64,000 bases of DNA from Lotus japonicus (Eukaryota > Streptophyta > Magnoliopsida > Fabales > Fabaceae). The number at the start of each line of letters is the position of its first letter. Position 1 is the first letter of the stretch. A program made the translations under genes and the position numbers. The notes beneath the pieces are model-generated. The model worked only from the letters and a program-made list of their open reading frames with translations, was not told where the DNA came from and searched no databases. Positions 38,705 through 49,560 of this stretch are shown in pieces. The DNA lies in NCBI RefSeq assembly GCF_012489685.1, contig NC_080044.1:31861021-31925020 (forward strand), read 5' to 3'.

Positions 38705-38917
38705 GAGTCGTGTTGTAATGACCGACACTGACTCTGGCTTTGATTTTGGGTTATCTTGTTGTTGGAGCCGTGTTGTATTGACCGACACTTAGTGCTCTTG
38801 TTGGTTGAGCTGTGTTGTATTGACCGACACTAGACCCTTGTGTAATCCTGTTGATGGAGTTGTGTTGTATTGACCGACACTTACTCCGAGTTGTGTTGTA
38901 TTGACCGACACTAACTC
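38705..38917 (+). repeat. Five-copy degenerate hairpin repeat in LTR B
   Basis: Each copy contains GTGTTG-TAtTGAC-CGACACT. Outer arms also pair in several copies, for example GAGTC with GACTC (copy 1), GGAGT with ACTCC (copy 4) and GAGTT with AACTC (copy 5). Spacing between copies is irregular. Confidence 0.85.
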
Positions 38918-39002
38918 ATGGGTTTGTTGAGATTGGGTTGTGAGCTAAACACTTTCGTGGTAAGGGCGATTCGTTGTTTGGCTAACCATATTGCATCAAT
39001 CG

Positions 39003-39245
39003 GGTGAATAACGGGAATGGTTCACCTGTGCATATCATGGTGAATAACGGGAATGGCTCACCTTGCATAAATGATGAATAACGGGAATGGTTCATCATAT
39101 GGTGAATAACGGGAATGGTTCACCAAGGATGAATAACGGGAATGGTTCATCCAGGATGGATTTCATCCAGGATGGATAACGGGAATGGTCCATCCATAGT
39201 GAAGAACGGGAATGCTTCACTTGTGGCGAACGGGAACGCGTCACA
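39003..39245 (+). repeat. Eight-copy hairpin array with invariant AACGGGAA core in LTR B
   Basis: Units have the form arm-TAACGGGAATGG-arm. The arm pairs are GGTGAA/TTCACC, GGTGAA/CTCACC, ATGATGAA/TTCATCAT, GGTGAA/TTCACC, GGATGAA/TTCATCC, GGATGGA/TCCATCC, GTGAAG/CTTCAC and a weaker TGTGGCG/CGCGTCACA. The core barely changes, while both arms change together. Confidence 0.93.
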
Positions 39246-39452
39246 AATCCGGATTCATATTGTGCATTTCACGCATACATTCATGCTGACTTGGATTGTG
39301 TGCTGGTTGTTTATTGAAGCAATATTAGAGCCATAACATGCTAGGATTGTGTATATATGTATATATCAACATATATCTATACCCCATATCACATGTTGAG
39401 TGTATATCTACGTATTTCTGTGAGTTGACCCTAGCGCCTTGGCTTTGTTTGT

Positions 39453-39731
39453 ATGTTTGTGTTTGGGCGGTCGGCCTGCTGCCAGATGTCGACGGTGGAT
39501 TGGTTTTCGATGGTCTCTCCCTCGGGGGGGATCAGGTTTGAGTTGGAGGACCGTACTGACGAGCGTGGACGTCTGACGAAAGGAGTTTTACGACGCATGG
39601 AGCTGAGCTTCAACTTGCCGTCTTCAGTTCGCTGTGGACTCGGTTATGTGAGCAGTGAAGGGAGGGTAGGTTTAGGCAGGCGTCATATTTTGTGTAGAGC
39701 TCTGATTCGTCTTACTTTCGGGACAGGGTAG
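39453..39731 (+). CDS. Putative LTR-encoded ORF in element B (unknown protein, related to one in C)
   Basis: The 92-codon frame reads FGRSACCQMS, DWFSMVSPSGGIRFELEDR, TKGVLRRMELSFNLPSSVR. Element C has FGRSANCQMS, EWFTLVRSSGGIRYELIDR, TTGVLRKYTVAFDLPPMVR in the same order. Many differences are at third positions or conservative (F/Y, R/K, D/E). I do not recognise the family. It could be a remnant of a captured gene or a peptide encoded by the LTR. B lacks about 25 codons present in C. Expression is unknown. Confidence 0.4.
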   Translation: MFVFGRSACCQMSTVDWFSMVSPSGGIRFELEDRTDERGRLTKGVLRRMELSFNLPSSVRCGLGYVSSEGRVGLGRRHILCRALIRLTFGTG

Positions 39732-40124
39732 GTTTCCGACGCATGGCTTTTGTGTGGTTCTCTTACTGAGGGATCACAGTGAGTCAGTCGGACCATAGGG
39801 GTCTTTGCTTAGGCCATTTTGAGGCCGACTTTCTCCTAGTGGGTTGTAATTATAAACTTTCACACTTAAACTTCTGGGTCTGTATATATTTGCCTGCGGG
39901 CTTACTACCTTGGGAGTCACTGCGAGTGCGCGTGACGTGTAAGTACAGCTGAGGCTGTACATGTTTATATTTGATGTATATTGGTTAGTTTAGTGGTTGG
40001 GTTTTGGCTTTACTTCCTTATCGCTTTGATTTAAAGGAAAGAAAAAAAAAGTACCTGTTTTCCGCGTAAAGTTTATTCTTGGTTACTAAAGTGATACCTG
40101 GAAATCGGGGTGTTACAACCACCA

Positions 40125-43100
40125 TGTAAGATCCTAGTTTTTAAGATAGGTTAAATAATTAATTTCTTATCACGTTTAGGTTTTTGATGTAACGTGAAAA
40201 GAATTCGATCAAGTATCTGCTGTATTGGACGACTTTATGAAGAAGAAAGTTCAAGAAATGACTAAGGATAGTACCATAGACAGTTTAAGTTATAGTTCGA
40301 GTCATTTGAACACCCCGCTTATGTTGAGAGTGTCCAAAAAAGGCTATTTCTACTTCTAGAGCACTGTTTACGCAAAATTCAAAATCTTTAGAAAAATAAA
40401 AATCTCTCTTTATTTTTCCCATGACGAGTGTCTCGCTACGGAACCCTGGACTGTTCACACGATAGGTTTGGCTTCCCGGAAGTCTGTCGAAGCTAGGCTT
40501 TAATCTCTTGGGGACTTTAATTAAGACCCTTAATGAAACATGTTTCTATTCAAAGCTTTTAACAAATTTTCCATCCGCGGTGTCAAGATTCTTTCTGAAA
40601 TTGCGACCTTTCTTTAGAAGGAAGTTTCTTCAACCGACGTCAACTGCAAAAAGTAGTTTTCCGGCTTATTTTTGCTAATACTGTGTTTATATCGTTTTCT
40701 TCAATTCTGAGAACTTCATTTTGATTTCTAGCATTCTGTCGCTAGATATTCACTTCTTATCGTTAGACGGAAGTACCAGAAAGGCCGGTTTCAGAAAACC
40801 TCGAAGTTTGCTTTTTTCAACGTCCGCTATAAAAGGGCGGGAAATGAGAAAATATCCCATTTCCCACCAACATAGAGAGAGGGCCGTGAGTTAGAGAGAG
40901 AAGGGGAGGAGAGTTCTTCGCCGATTCTTGTCCGATCGTCCCGATTTCAGTTTCTGTGGATCGACAGCGAGGTATTCTTGCTATTCCATAACTTTGCTTT
41001 CACTTTCTGTAGCTTTAAACCATGTTTTTCTATGCTCAAAGTTTGGAGCATTTTCCAAAACTATCTTTTTACTTCGATTTTTCTTTAGATCTACCTTCAA
41101 CTACTACCCAACAAGCTATATTCATCGTCGATGCGCACCGATTTCGATCGAGTTGCAGTAGATCTGAAAAACTGTAGAAATACCCATATTCACCAAAGTT
41201 TCGCTTGTTGAACCAAAAATTCACAACTTAACCTAGTGCCTTTAGGATTAGTTGCTATAAACGCTACGATCTACGACCCTATCAAATTTGTTTTCAAAAA
41301 TTTTAACTTTGAGTTTTGAGCTTAGAGTTTGGACCCAAAAGTACCTAGTAGCATAACAATTTCTAAAAAATTTCCGAGCATTGATTTACCCTAGTTATAC
41401 CCCTAGATTACCGGTAATCAAGTTAGATCGAAGAAAAAGCATCGAAACGCAATTTCGCTCGAGGAACTTGTGGAGTTTGAAACTGGAAGAGATAGAGGTG
41501 AGGGCAACTTACCCTAATGATTTAGGCGTCGATAACTTCTACTTGTTTATTTGGCTATTTGATATCGATTGATCTGAATTGGGAAATGTTTTCTGAGACT
41601 TCGGCCGACATATATGTATAAGTTTTAATTGTTCTATGATTGATGTTGACTGAATCACATGCTTTATGTGCTTAGTGGCTAATTGTAGAATATGATGATA
41701 TGTCTGAATATGTGTTATTGGATTGTACTAAATGTTTGTGCAATTAATTATTTGTATATTGTGATATCGTCAAAGTGTGGGTAACGAGAGTTTATGCCAT
41801 GCTAGTAATAGAAACCATTAAGAGAATGATCATTAGGTCGGACCAAGGTCTGAACCTTTGCTATTTTAGGAGATTGAGACCTTCTCGGGGAATTACACAG
41901 GTTTAAGGGAAACCTTAGAACTTATAGAATTATAAATCATTTCATAAATAAAAATCATAACACGCTAAACAACATTCAAACACTTTAAAGTATCGATAAA
42001 TTAGTGAAGAAGACTTAGGCTTGAGTAAGAATTCGGGAATATGAGAAGTGTCGATGATCCTAGTTTAGGGAAAAACCCTGAGTGCTTCTGCACCTTTTGC
42101 CAATCGGCAGTTAACATTTAGGCTACCTAAGGGATACGTATGAGAAACCAATAAGTTTCTAAGTACGATGTACTCCTTTTGCTCTAAGAGGAGTTCTACC
42201 ATCCGAGTGATGAGTCAGATGATTACCATCAAGAGTGTTTGCACTCTATCATTGTAGTAACTCGAGGTCGAGAGTTCGACAATTACCTTAGGGAATCCTA
42301 GAGACAATGTTCTTAGCTAGACACGTACGTTTGTGAGGACGATTTGATGTTTGGCTAACCATATTGCATCATTCATTCATGTTTGAGGATACACGACAGA
42401 ATATCGGACCTCGGTGGAGCCAGTGGGATCGAAAGATCGAGTTTCCATGTAGATCACCAAGAGTGACTACACATTCAGGTTGTAAGAGACACCGAGTCTT
42501 ATGGTTAACACAAAAGCCGGTGAAAAGACCGACTCGTACACACGTGTCCAGCCTGTCTGGAGCATTATTTTTGCATCACATTGCATTTCATACCATTCAT
42601 GTGAAAATTTCATGTTGATAAACATCGTTATGAGTGTGATGATTTGATGTTGATAAATATCGTTATGTGTTTTGCTGAAATCAATGATTTATGCATGCTG
42701 ATGTAGTAGTTGAGGATGTAGTGATATATATGCCATGATCACAATTATCGAACCTATATATAGCTATCACTATGCTCTACTTGTTCTCTGTATTATCTAC
42801 CCTATTCTGTGAGTTAACCCTCGCGCCTTGCCTTGTGTGTGTATTATTTGTGTTTGGACGGTCGGCAAACTGCCAGATGTCGCTGGGGGAGTGGTTCACA
42901 TTGGTTCGCTCGTCCGGGGGAATTAGGTACGAGCTGATTGATAGAGTTGACCCTGCCGCTTGGGAGTTGGACCCCGCCAACCACCGAGCGACGTACCGAG
43001 GGAGAGTGATGGAGGACGTGATTGATAACCATGGAGACATGACTACTGGAGTTCTACGGAAGTACACCGTTGCCTTTGACCTGCCGCCGATGGTTCGCTT

Positions 43101-43495
43101 TGGACTAGCAATGAATTGCGACCACCTACGCCACCGTCGTCATTGTCATCGTCGTAATCTGATGAGGAGGACCCTTTCGAGATCGATGTTGTTGCTGTGA
43201 CACCGTATGGACTGACACCGCATGTTATTGTGGACCCTACGGACGTTGCATCATCTTCTAGGACCGTTGAGCCCAAGAAGGAGCTTGTCGCCACAACTCC
43301 GACTCGTTCTGGAGCGTCTGCTTCCTCTCGTGGTTACTGTGTGGAACCTTTGGTTCGCATGGTTGAGGAGGAGATCGCTACTGACGTAGTCGATATGGAG
43401 ACCGGTTCGACTAGGGTGGCACGAAAGACAGTGAGGAGGGAGGTTCTTGACGTGGATGTCGATGTGCTTACTGTGGACTCAGTGAAGAGGGTTGG
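40125..43495 (+). mobile_element. Large LTR 'C', 3'-truncated
   Basis: It starts TGTAAGATCC seven bases after the end of B. It shares with A and B AAGAAGAAAGTTCAAGAA, CCCTGGACTGT, a TATA box (TATAAAA, 40828-40834), GATTCTTGTCCGATCGTC and donor-like sites (GCGAG/GTATT at 40971; ATAGAG/GTGAGGGCAACTT at 41497). The expected GTTACA end is missing; the sequence passes into a copia tail near 43495. A hairpin-rich zone (42098-42247) lies where B has its arrays. Confidence 0.8.
42847..43490 (+). CDS. Putative LTR-encoded ORF in element C (unknown, frameshifted)
   Basis: The frame from about 42847 reads FGRSANCQMSLGEWF, SSGGIRYELIDRVDP, ANHRATYRGRVMEDVI and PPMVRFGLAM. It is related to the frame in LTR B. 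A shift and one stop near 43110-43165 lead into an acidic, serine-rich part (SDEEDPFEIDVVAVTPYG) and then GLTPHVIVDPTDVASSSR and MVEEEIATDVVDMETGSTR to about 43490. The second part has no match in B. It is not a gag, protease, RT or integrase that I recognise. Confidence 0.4.
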
Positions 43496-43760
43496 GAGAC
43501 CCACTTCTTTATTGTGACAACGTAGGAGCTACACACTTATCCTTCCATCATGTCATCCATTCTCGCTTGAAACACATCTCTCTCAACATTCACTTTGTCT
43601 GGGACATAGTATCCCAAGGTCTCACCACAATCTCGCACATCACTGCAATATATAAACTTGCTAATCTATACATAAGGCACTACGCCGAACATGTTTTTAG
43701 TCTTTACGATCCAAAATTGCTATTGCCGACTGCACCATACTTTTAAGGGGGCGTATAACA
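43495..43760 (+). pseudogene. Ty1/copia RNase H tail
   Basis: The + frame reads LLYCDNVGATHLSFHHVIHS, RLKHISLNIHFVWDIV and ends LPTAPYF before AAGGGGGCGTATAAC, a polypurine tract. This is the usual C-terminus of copia polyproteins (CDN.GA..L, K.HI..D.HFV). It abuts the cut end of LTR C. LTR DNA probably follows from 43757. Confidence 0.85.
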
Positions 43761-44585
43761 AAAAAACATATCTTGTCAATATGAGAAGATCTGATTGCAT
43801 AAAGTTGGAGATTTGATTACATCAAATCCTCATTAAATGAGGAAGCGTATCTGCATCAAATCGCAGTCTGAATCATCATATATAATCTACTTTAATTTGT
43901 AGTTTTTTTAAAATACTCAAATACCAGTAAGATCTGAACCCTGGACTTGAGAAATTTTATTCCATTAAGTACCATTTAGGCCAACCAGTCCTTTAATTTG
44001 TAGTTAAATAGCCACTATTGTATCATTTAGTTTATCATTTCTAACTACAAAGCTAATTATGGAAAGAGTTTTCCAATCCTACTACAAATACATACTCCCT
44101 TATTAGTAGAAAATATCAATAACACAATTCATAATTCTATTTAGTTTATAAGTTGAGGAGGGATCTACTCACTCCAAGAGTAACTTTATAAAATTACTTC
44201 CAATCCTCACCCTCAGATTTATTAAAATTGAACGGTCACGATCAATCACCAGTTACCTTCACGTGACCCTAATATTTTCTCACACTTCTAGCCAGGCCTT
44301 CTCGATGTGCTTCACCGCCGATATACAATGTGCTGGAAGATTGAAATGAGTTCCTCCAGGCTCCTGCTACATATACTTTCCTTCATCAGCCATTGGCACC
44401 ACCAATCTGATAGCAATTATGAGAGCAATGTTGGAGGCGGTGAGAGAATGAAATGAAATTTGAAATTTACTAAATGGATGAAGTGCATAGTACAATGGAT
44501 GGAATTTACTGAATGGTTCAGCCACTGGCACCGCCGATTCGCCCCTTCATATGTCTAACGATCAATCACTAGTAATTACCCTCAC
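43761..44585. other. Intergenic DNA with a probable minus-strand SINE at 43915-43990
   Basis: On the minus strand, TTGGCCTAAATGGTACTTAA and CCAGGGTTCAGATCTTAC resemble tRNA boxes A and B. A 30-base phrase (ACGATCAATCAC...CCTCACGTG) occurs at about 44237 and again at about 44558, so a local duplication or insertion is possible. No gene is seen. Confidence 0.4.
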
Positions 44586-44825
44586 GTGGGTAGCAAGCAA
44601 GGGGAGAGCAAGATTCACTGGATAAATTGGAATGCTCTTTGTCAACCAAAGCATGAGGGAGGTATGGGTTTTAGAGGTTTCAAGGCGTTTAATGATGCAC
44701 TCCTTGCTAAACCAGGTTGGAGACTGTCTACTTGCACGGATTCACTGGTATATAAGTGCCTCAAAGCACGTTATTTTCCAAGGACAGGCTTCATGGATGC
44801 TACTGTTGAGCGGTTCATCTTTTTA
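44586..44825 (+). pseudogene. LINE reverse-transcriptase C-terminal fragment
   Basis: The frame reads GSKQGESKIHWINWNALCQP, KHEGGMGFRGFKAFNDALLA, KPGWRL and LVYKCLKARYFPRTGFMDA. This is the typical region after RT in plant LINEs (W..LC.PK..GG.G.R....N.ALLAK..WR). Both ends are cut. Confidence 0.9.
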
Positions 44826-44991
44826 ACTTGTAAGACAAATCAGTTAGATCTTGTAAATCATTTTATCACCAACCTCATACAATGGCAAGAATAAGTGGGT
44901 ATCAAATCATTTTTCCCCACTATAAATATTGGATAGTCTAGAGGTCTTTGCCTCAAATTGATCACAAAAATTCACATAAAAACATTTGAAT

Positions 44992-47900
44992 TTATGGTCG
45001 CCGAGGAAACTTAGAAAAATCCGGGGGTCTACGCTGCATATATGCTGTCTTCCCTTCATTGGCTTCCTCAGTTCCATAAAATATCAGGGTTGCATTCCCA
45101 CCAATTTCCTGTAGTTGAGACAAATACAAATTAAATATGCACACATGCACCCAAAAAAACCATAAAAAGTAGGAACAAAATCACGTTAGTACGAAGGATA
45201 TAATCATTGAAGCATTGGTATATTCAGATTTATCATCATCTTTCTTGTTTAGATATTATGTACCAAATAGCATAGAATATTGACATAGCAAAACATGAAT
45301 CCTGATATACCTGAAGTCCAGCATGCCCATCATCCACTGCATTAAGAGCTGACTTAAGAACCCGAATCGCAGTTGGGCTGTTCCTGAGTATCTCCCGACA
45401 CCATTTTATTGTTTCTTTCTCCAAATTTTCTAGCTAGATCACACCAAAACATTATATTAAAAGTAAGTACGAGGTTTATGTTTGAGCATGTGTCCATCTG
45501 TTACGGGTACTGCTATTAGTGGTTTCCTACATTTTCAAGCCTTTAATAAAAATTCCAAGCTAATTTAATTCCATTTCCAAGCTAATATAAGTAGCAGAAA
45601 ATGATGTCAGATTGTTTTAGACAAAAGGAGAAATTACAATTACAGAGTTAAAGTACTGATGGAAAAGAACTTACTGGTACAACAGTATTGACAAGGCCCA
45701 TTTTATCTGCTTCAACAGCGGTATAGAACCTAGTGAGAAACCACATTTCACGTGCTTTTTTGGGACCTACCTGTATAAAGAAGTTCAGTTATCTTGCAGA
45801 TCGAAAATATGAGAATGAGACAAATCCACCACCTTGGATAGCATTATGGTGGGGTGAATTAGAAGCAAATTAAGTAGTATTTGATCCTTACCAAACGGGA
45901 CATGATAGAGCTTCCATAACCAGCATCAAAGCTTCCTACCTATCATAGGTACAAGGACAAATGGTTATACACATTTGTGATCAAATATTCTTACAAATTA
46001 CAAAAGAGGGAGAAATTCAACTTTGCTTTCTTATATATAATTACTATGCATCTTAAATGAATAGGATTGAAGCACCTTAGGTCCAGTTTGGCCAAATATG
46101 GCATTATGTGCTGCAATGGTTAGATCACAAACCATATGTAATATATGTCCTCCTCCAACAGCATAACCTGCTACCTGTTTTAACGTTAGAAAAAAGAAAC
46201 AAAGAATCCCCCTTCGGTGTAAATGATCTAAGGAGTAGAATTGAAACAGATCAATTGAGTTAACAGAGAATATACAAGCTGATATACATATAAGTTACCT
46301 TAGTAAAGTGGCTAACTGTAGAGAAACTAACTGTATGAAAGATATCAAACAAACTAACCTTACAACCTCCTAACTGCTAACAGAATTAAGTACCCCCCTC
46401 TTTTCCCCTTATGTGATAATAACCCCCCTCAAAAATAAAAAATAAACCATGTAATTATCCAGTAAAAGGAATTTAGGCGATATGGAGATGTTGGGCTGGG
46501 GGTGATTAAATATCAAACTTACTAAAATAACTGATTGAAATGCATGTTGTAGTAACTACAAGTTCAAATATGAAGACTTGCAGCTGTTTAAGCCTTTAAG
46601 CACAAAAGGAATTGAGATTTAGGGCGCAACTAGGTATGGAGAGTACCATTGCAATTACTGGCTTTGGAAGGCGGCGGATCTGCACCTGTAATAGGAGTGA
46701 AGAATGAATAAGAAGTAGAAGAATAAGAAAAGGTCAAATGTGTTTTTCCATTTTTTGATAGATGAAGCATTGCCAATTGTCTCATTACAAACCATGGAAA
46801 CAACGCAATCACTGCAAATTCATTCATGCTACATTGAGATGAATGCTAAACCCCAAGGATTTAATGCATGTGATGGGGATTGCTTCCATTCAATCCCCCA
46901 ATTAGAAAAATCTGACGGTTAATATACCTGCAAGTCTAACACATTAAGGCGACCAATATTTTCATAATCAGAATATCCATCTTCGGTCCTCAAGGCCTGG
47001 TCACCACCACTACAAAATGCCTGGGTTCCCTACAGAATCAACATGTCATTAAATGACTAAAATCAATTCCGCACTGGCGTACAAAATACGTGAACATTAC
47101 ACTCATGTCCTCATGGAGTTTTTAGTTGATTCAAACTGACAACATGTTCCTATCTCAAATACATATTTATAGTCATACTGAAAGTTTCATGATTGAGATA
47201 AGAAACAACAGTTTGCATTAAGTTGATGATTCGGTGACATCACGGTATGCCCGTTCAACTGCTGACAAGCCAATGTCACTTGTAACAATCAATGTAAAAA
47301 CCAATGAAGAGAAATGGCAGAGACATACCATCTAATCTAACACATTCTTTTCAACACATTATTTGATCAAATTCATGTGAGTCTCATTCCATATTTGGTG
47401 GGAGTGGCTCTATTCTCAATGGGATCCATATGAACTTGTCAAAAACTCAAAATAATAAAACGTGTACTAAAAAAAGTGTTACTAGGAATCCAAATTCATC
47501 ACAGCCAGGGTCCAGGGAGCCGTCCAACATATTGGATGACTTAGATTTAAAGATGCCAATTGTACACTTAAAAATAAATCTTTAAATTTGAACCGTCCAA
47601 TTTTGAAGGGACATCTCTGGCCCTTGATTATTATGAATTTAGGATTCCCTCACTGCAAGTATAGTCTAGTGTTACCAGAATTGCTCATTTCAAGAGGTGA
47701 ATCAAATCAAGTAACTAGTGAATGGTGAGTCATTTCAGTTGTATGCATGATAGTGATTTGATTAACCATCCATTTCTTCTGATTCTGGCCTTTTCCCTTA
47801 ACCTATCCTATCCTTGTTATGAATTTGACAAAAGAATGAGAACACTAACCTTCCCGGTGAGAATGATGACCCCAACAGAGGCATCGTCTCTTGCATCATT

Positions 47901-48456
47901 GAAAGCGCGGATAAGCTCCTTAACCGTATGGGGCCGAAAGGCATTCCTTCTCTCTGGCCTATTAATAGTAATCTGCAGCAACGATTGTCATCACAATCAA
48001 ATGTCATGAAATTTATTCGAATTTGCGAGCGCTAACTCAACTCAAAAGAAAACTATAGCTCGAAGAGTTGAAGGTTGCTCTGCCGACTCTATGTCGTCTC
48101 TAGCCAATGTGAAACTTCTAACAAAATTAAAGAAGATTTTCAAACTTCAAAAAATGAAAAGAAAAAAGGATTAGAATTAAGAAAGAGGAACCAACCTTGG
48201 CTATTCCTTCCCCAACAGCCTTCTCGTACAGAATGTCAGTGAAGTCCTTGCCAGAGTCATCGGAAGCGGTACTCCAAACGACGTCGTGAGAGGGAACATC
48301 GCCGTGAACCCGTTGGTAGGTGCTGCTGGAACTGGAAGTGTGGCAGAGCGCAAGTTCAGGTGCGAGTGCGGCGGAGGGAGGGGAAATGAGGAGGTGGTTG
48401 GCTACCGAGGCGAGCCTTCTGATCGCGGTGTGGAGGAGGTCGTTGTTGTCTGCCAT
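44992..48456 (-). CDS. MENB: 1,4-dihydroxy-2-naphthoyl-CoA synthase (naphthoate synthase), peroxisomal
   Basis: This crotonase-fold enzyme closes the ring of o-succinylbenzoyl-CoA in phylloquinone (vitamin K1) synthesis. Nine exons, all phase 0: 48456-48196, 47972-47850, 47029-46928, 46685-46647, 46174-46076, 45939-45892, 45770-45675, 45433-45311, 45108-44992. They give 335 residues, close to the known plant length. Motifs: [24 protein letters not shown] (oxyanion region), [37 protein letters not shown] and tail [12 protein letters not shown]. The N-terminus has RLASVANHL at residues 14-22, a perfect PTS2 (R-L-x5-H-L), fitting peroxisomal import known for plant NS. A 39-bp exon encodes [13 protein letters not shown]. 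Confidence 0.97.
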
Positions 48457-48628
48457 TGGAGGGAGGTCTGAGGTAATTTGTTCACCAATGGCATTGCAGA
48501 TGGTGACGCTTTTGCTTTGGTTTTATTCATGGCTTTTCTTGATGGTAGTGAGTGGATAAGATAAGGTATGTAGTGTACCACTGCTCTGTGCTGATTCTCC
48601 AGTAACTTGACAACAGGGAATACAGTTA

Positions 48629-49319
48629 GGCTATGTTTGGCATGTTTAGCTGATAAGCTAGCTGAAAGTTAAAAAGCTAGCTGAAAGCTTATAAGTTAGC
48701 TGATAGCTGAAAGCTGATAAGCTAGCTGAAAGCTGATAGCTGAAAGCTGAAAAGCTACGTGATTGAAACAAAAGTGTTTGGTAAAACTAGCTGTTAAACA
48801 AGCTGAAATTGTAAAATGACATAAAATGACATACTTGTATAATTATTTTTATATTTAACATTACTTTATTTTCACATTAATACCAATATAATATTAATAT
48901 TAAAATTATTATCACTTTAAATATTTTTATTAGCTTCAGTTATTTATCATCTTAAAAATATAATATTTATTTTTATTAATATAATATTTATAATACTTGT
49001 GGTGCGCAACGGTGTGGCGGGAATGGTGGCGAAAACTGCATACGTAAGTGTGAGGGGAAAATATGTTTAGTGTTTTTATAAATATATAAGGGTAATGGTA
49101 GAATTTTAATAAAATAATAAGGATAAAAATGAGAATAAATTTAATAAGCTATAAGCTTTAAGCTATAAGCTACTTGAGATAGCTTATAGCTTAAAGCTTT
49201 AAGCTACTAAAATAAGCTCCTTCACCAAACACTTTTGAAGAGCTTTTAAGCTAGTCAAATAAGCTTTAAGCTAGTCAAATAAGCTATAAGCTAGCTGAAA
49301 TGGCATGCCAAACATAGCC
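48629..49319. mobile_element. Tourist/PIF-Harbinger-like element (691 bp), TSD TTA
   Basis: Ends GGCTATGTTTGGCATG and CATGCCAAACATAGCC are inverted, with TTA at 48626-48628 and 49320-49322. The sub-ends are packed with AGCTGATAAGCTAGCTGAAA and TAAGCTATAAGCT units in opposite directions. No transposase is present. A TTA duplication and GG..TGTTTGG tips fit PIF/Harbinger-type MITEs. Confidence 0.85.
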
Positions 49320-49436
49320 TTAGTCTTGCTAGTTAAAAAATAGAAAAAGAAAAGGCCCAATAGTGTCTCTTTAAAATAAAATAAACAGAAACGTTGCGTT
49401 TGGGCCTAAAAACCTCAATTTTCAGTAAATATAACC

Positions 49437-49560
49437 CGCTCAAGTAGTAAGAGCTAGGGAAATAAGGGTAAGGTGGGTTGAAGGCTGAAAGATCCCGGGT
49501 TCGAACCTGGATGATGGACTAATTTACTAACATTTCTAATAATTAATAATATAGCACCGG
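49437..49560 (+). mobile_element. tRNA-derived SINE
   Basis: CGCTCAAGTAGTAAGAGCTAG (box A-like) is followed by CCCGGGTTCGAACCTGG (box B) and a TAATTTACTAACATT tail. It is the same family as copies near 18593, 53780 and 60903. Confidence 0.75.

Larger units (their letters stand above)
36538..40117 (+). mobile_element. Large solo LTR 'B' (3580 bp), TSD ACCAC
   Basis: It starts TGTAAGACC and ends GGTGTTACA, with ACCAC at 36533-36537 and 40118-40122. It is the same family as A and C: shared GTGTAAGCGTGA, AAGAAGAAAGTTCAGGAA, CTGGACTGTACG and a TATA box (TATAAATA, 37220-37227). Splice-like sites follow: TATCGAG/GTAAC at 37357 and GCTCGAG/GTTAGGGCAACTT at 38107. Two hairpin arrays lie at 38705-38917 and 39003-39245, and a protein-like frame at 39453-39731. 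No primer-binding site or pol is present. Confidence 0.87.

Noticed and set aside
39003..39245. CRISPR-like array
   Set aside because: The units are hairpins with variable arms and no unique spacers, in plant DNA inside an LTR.
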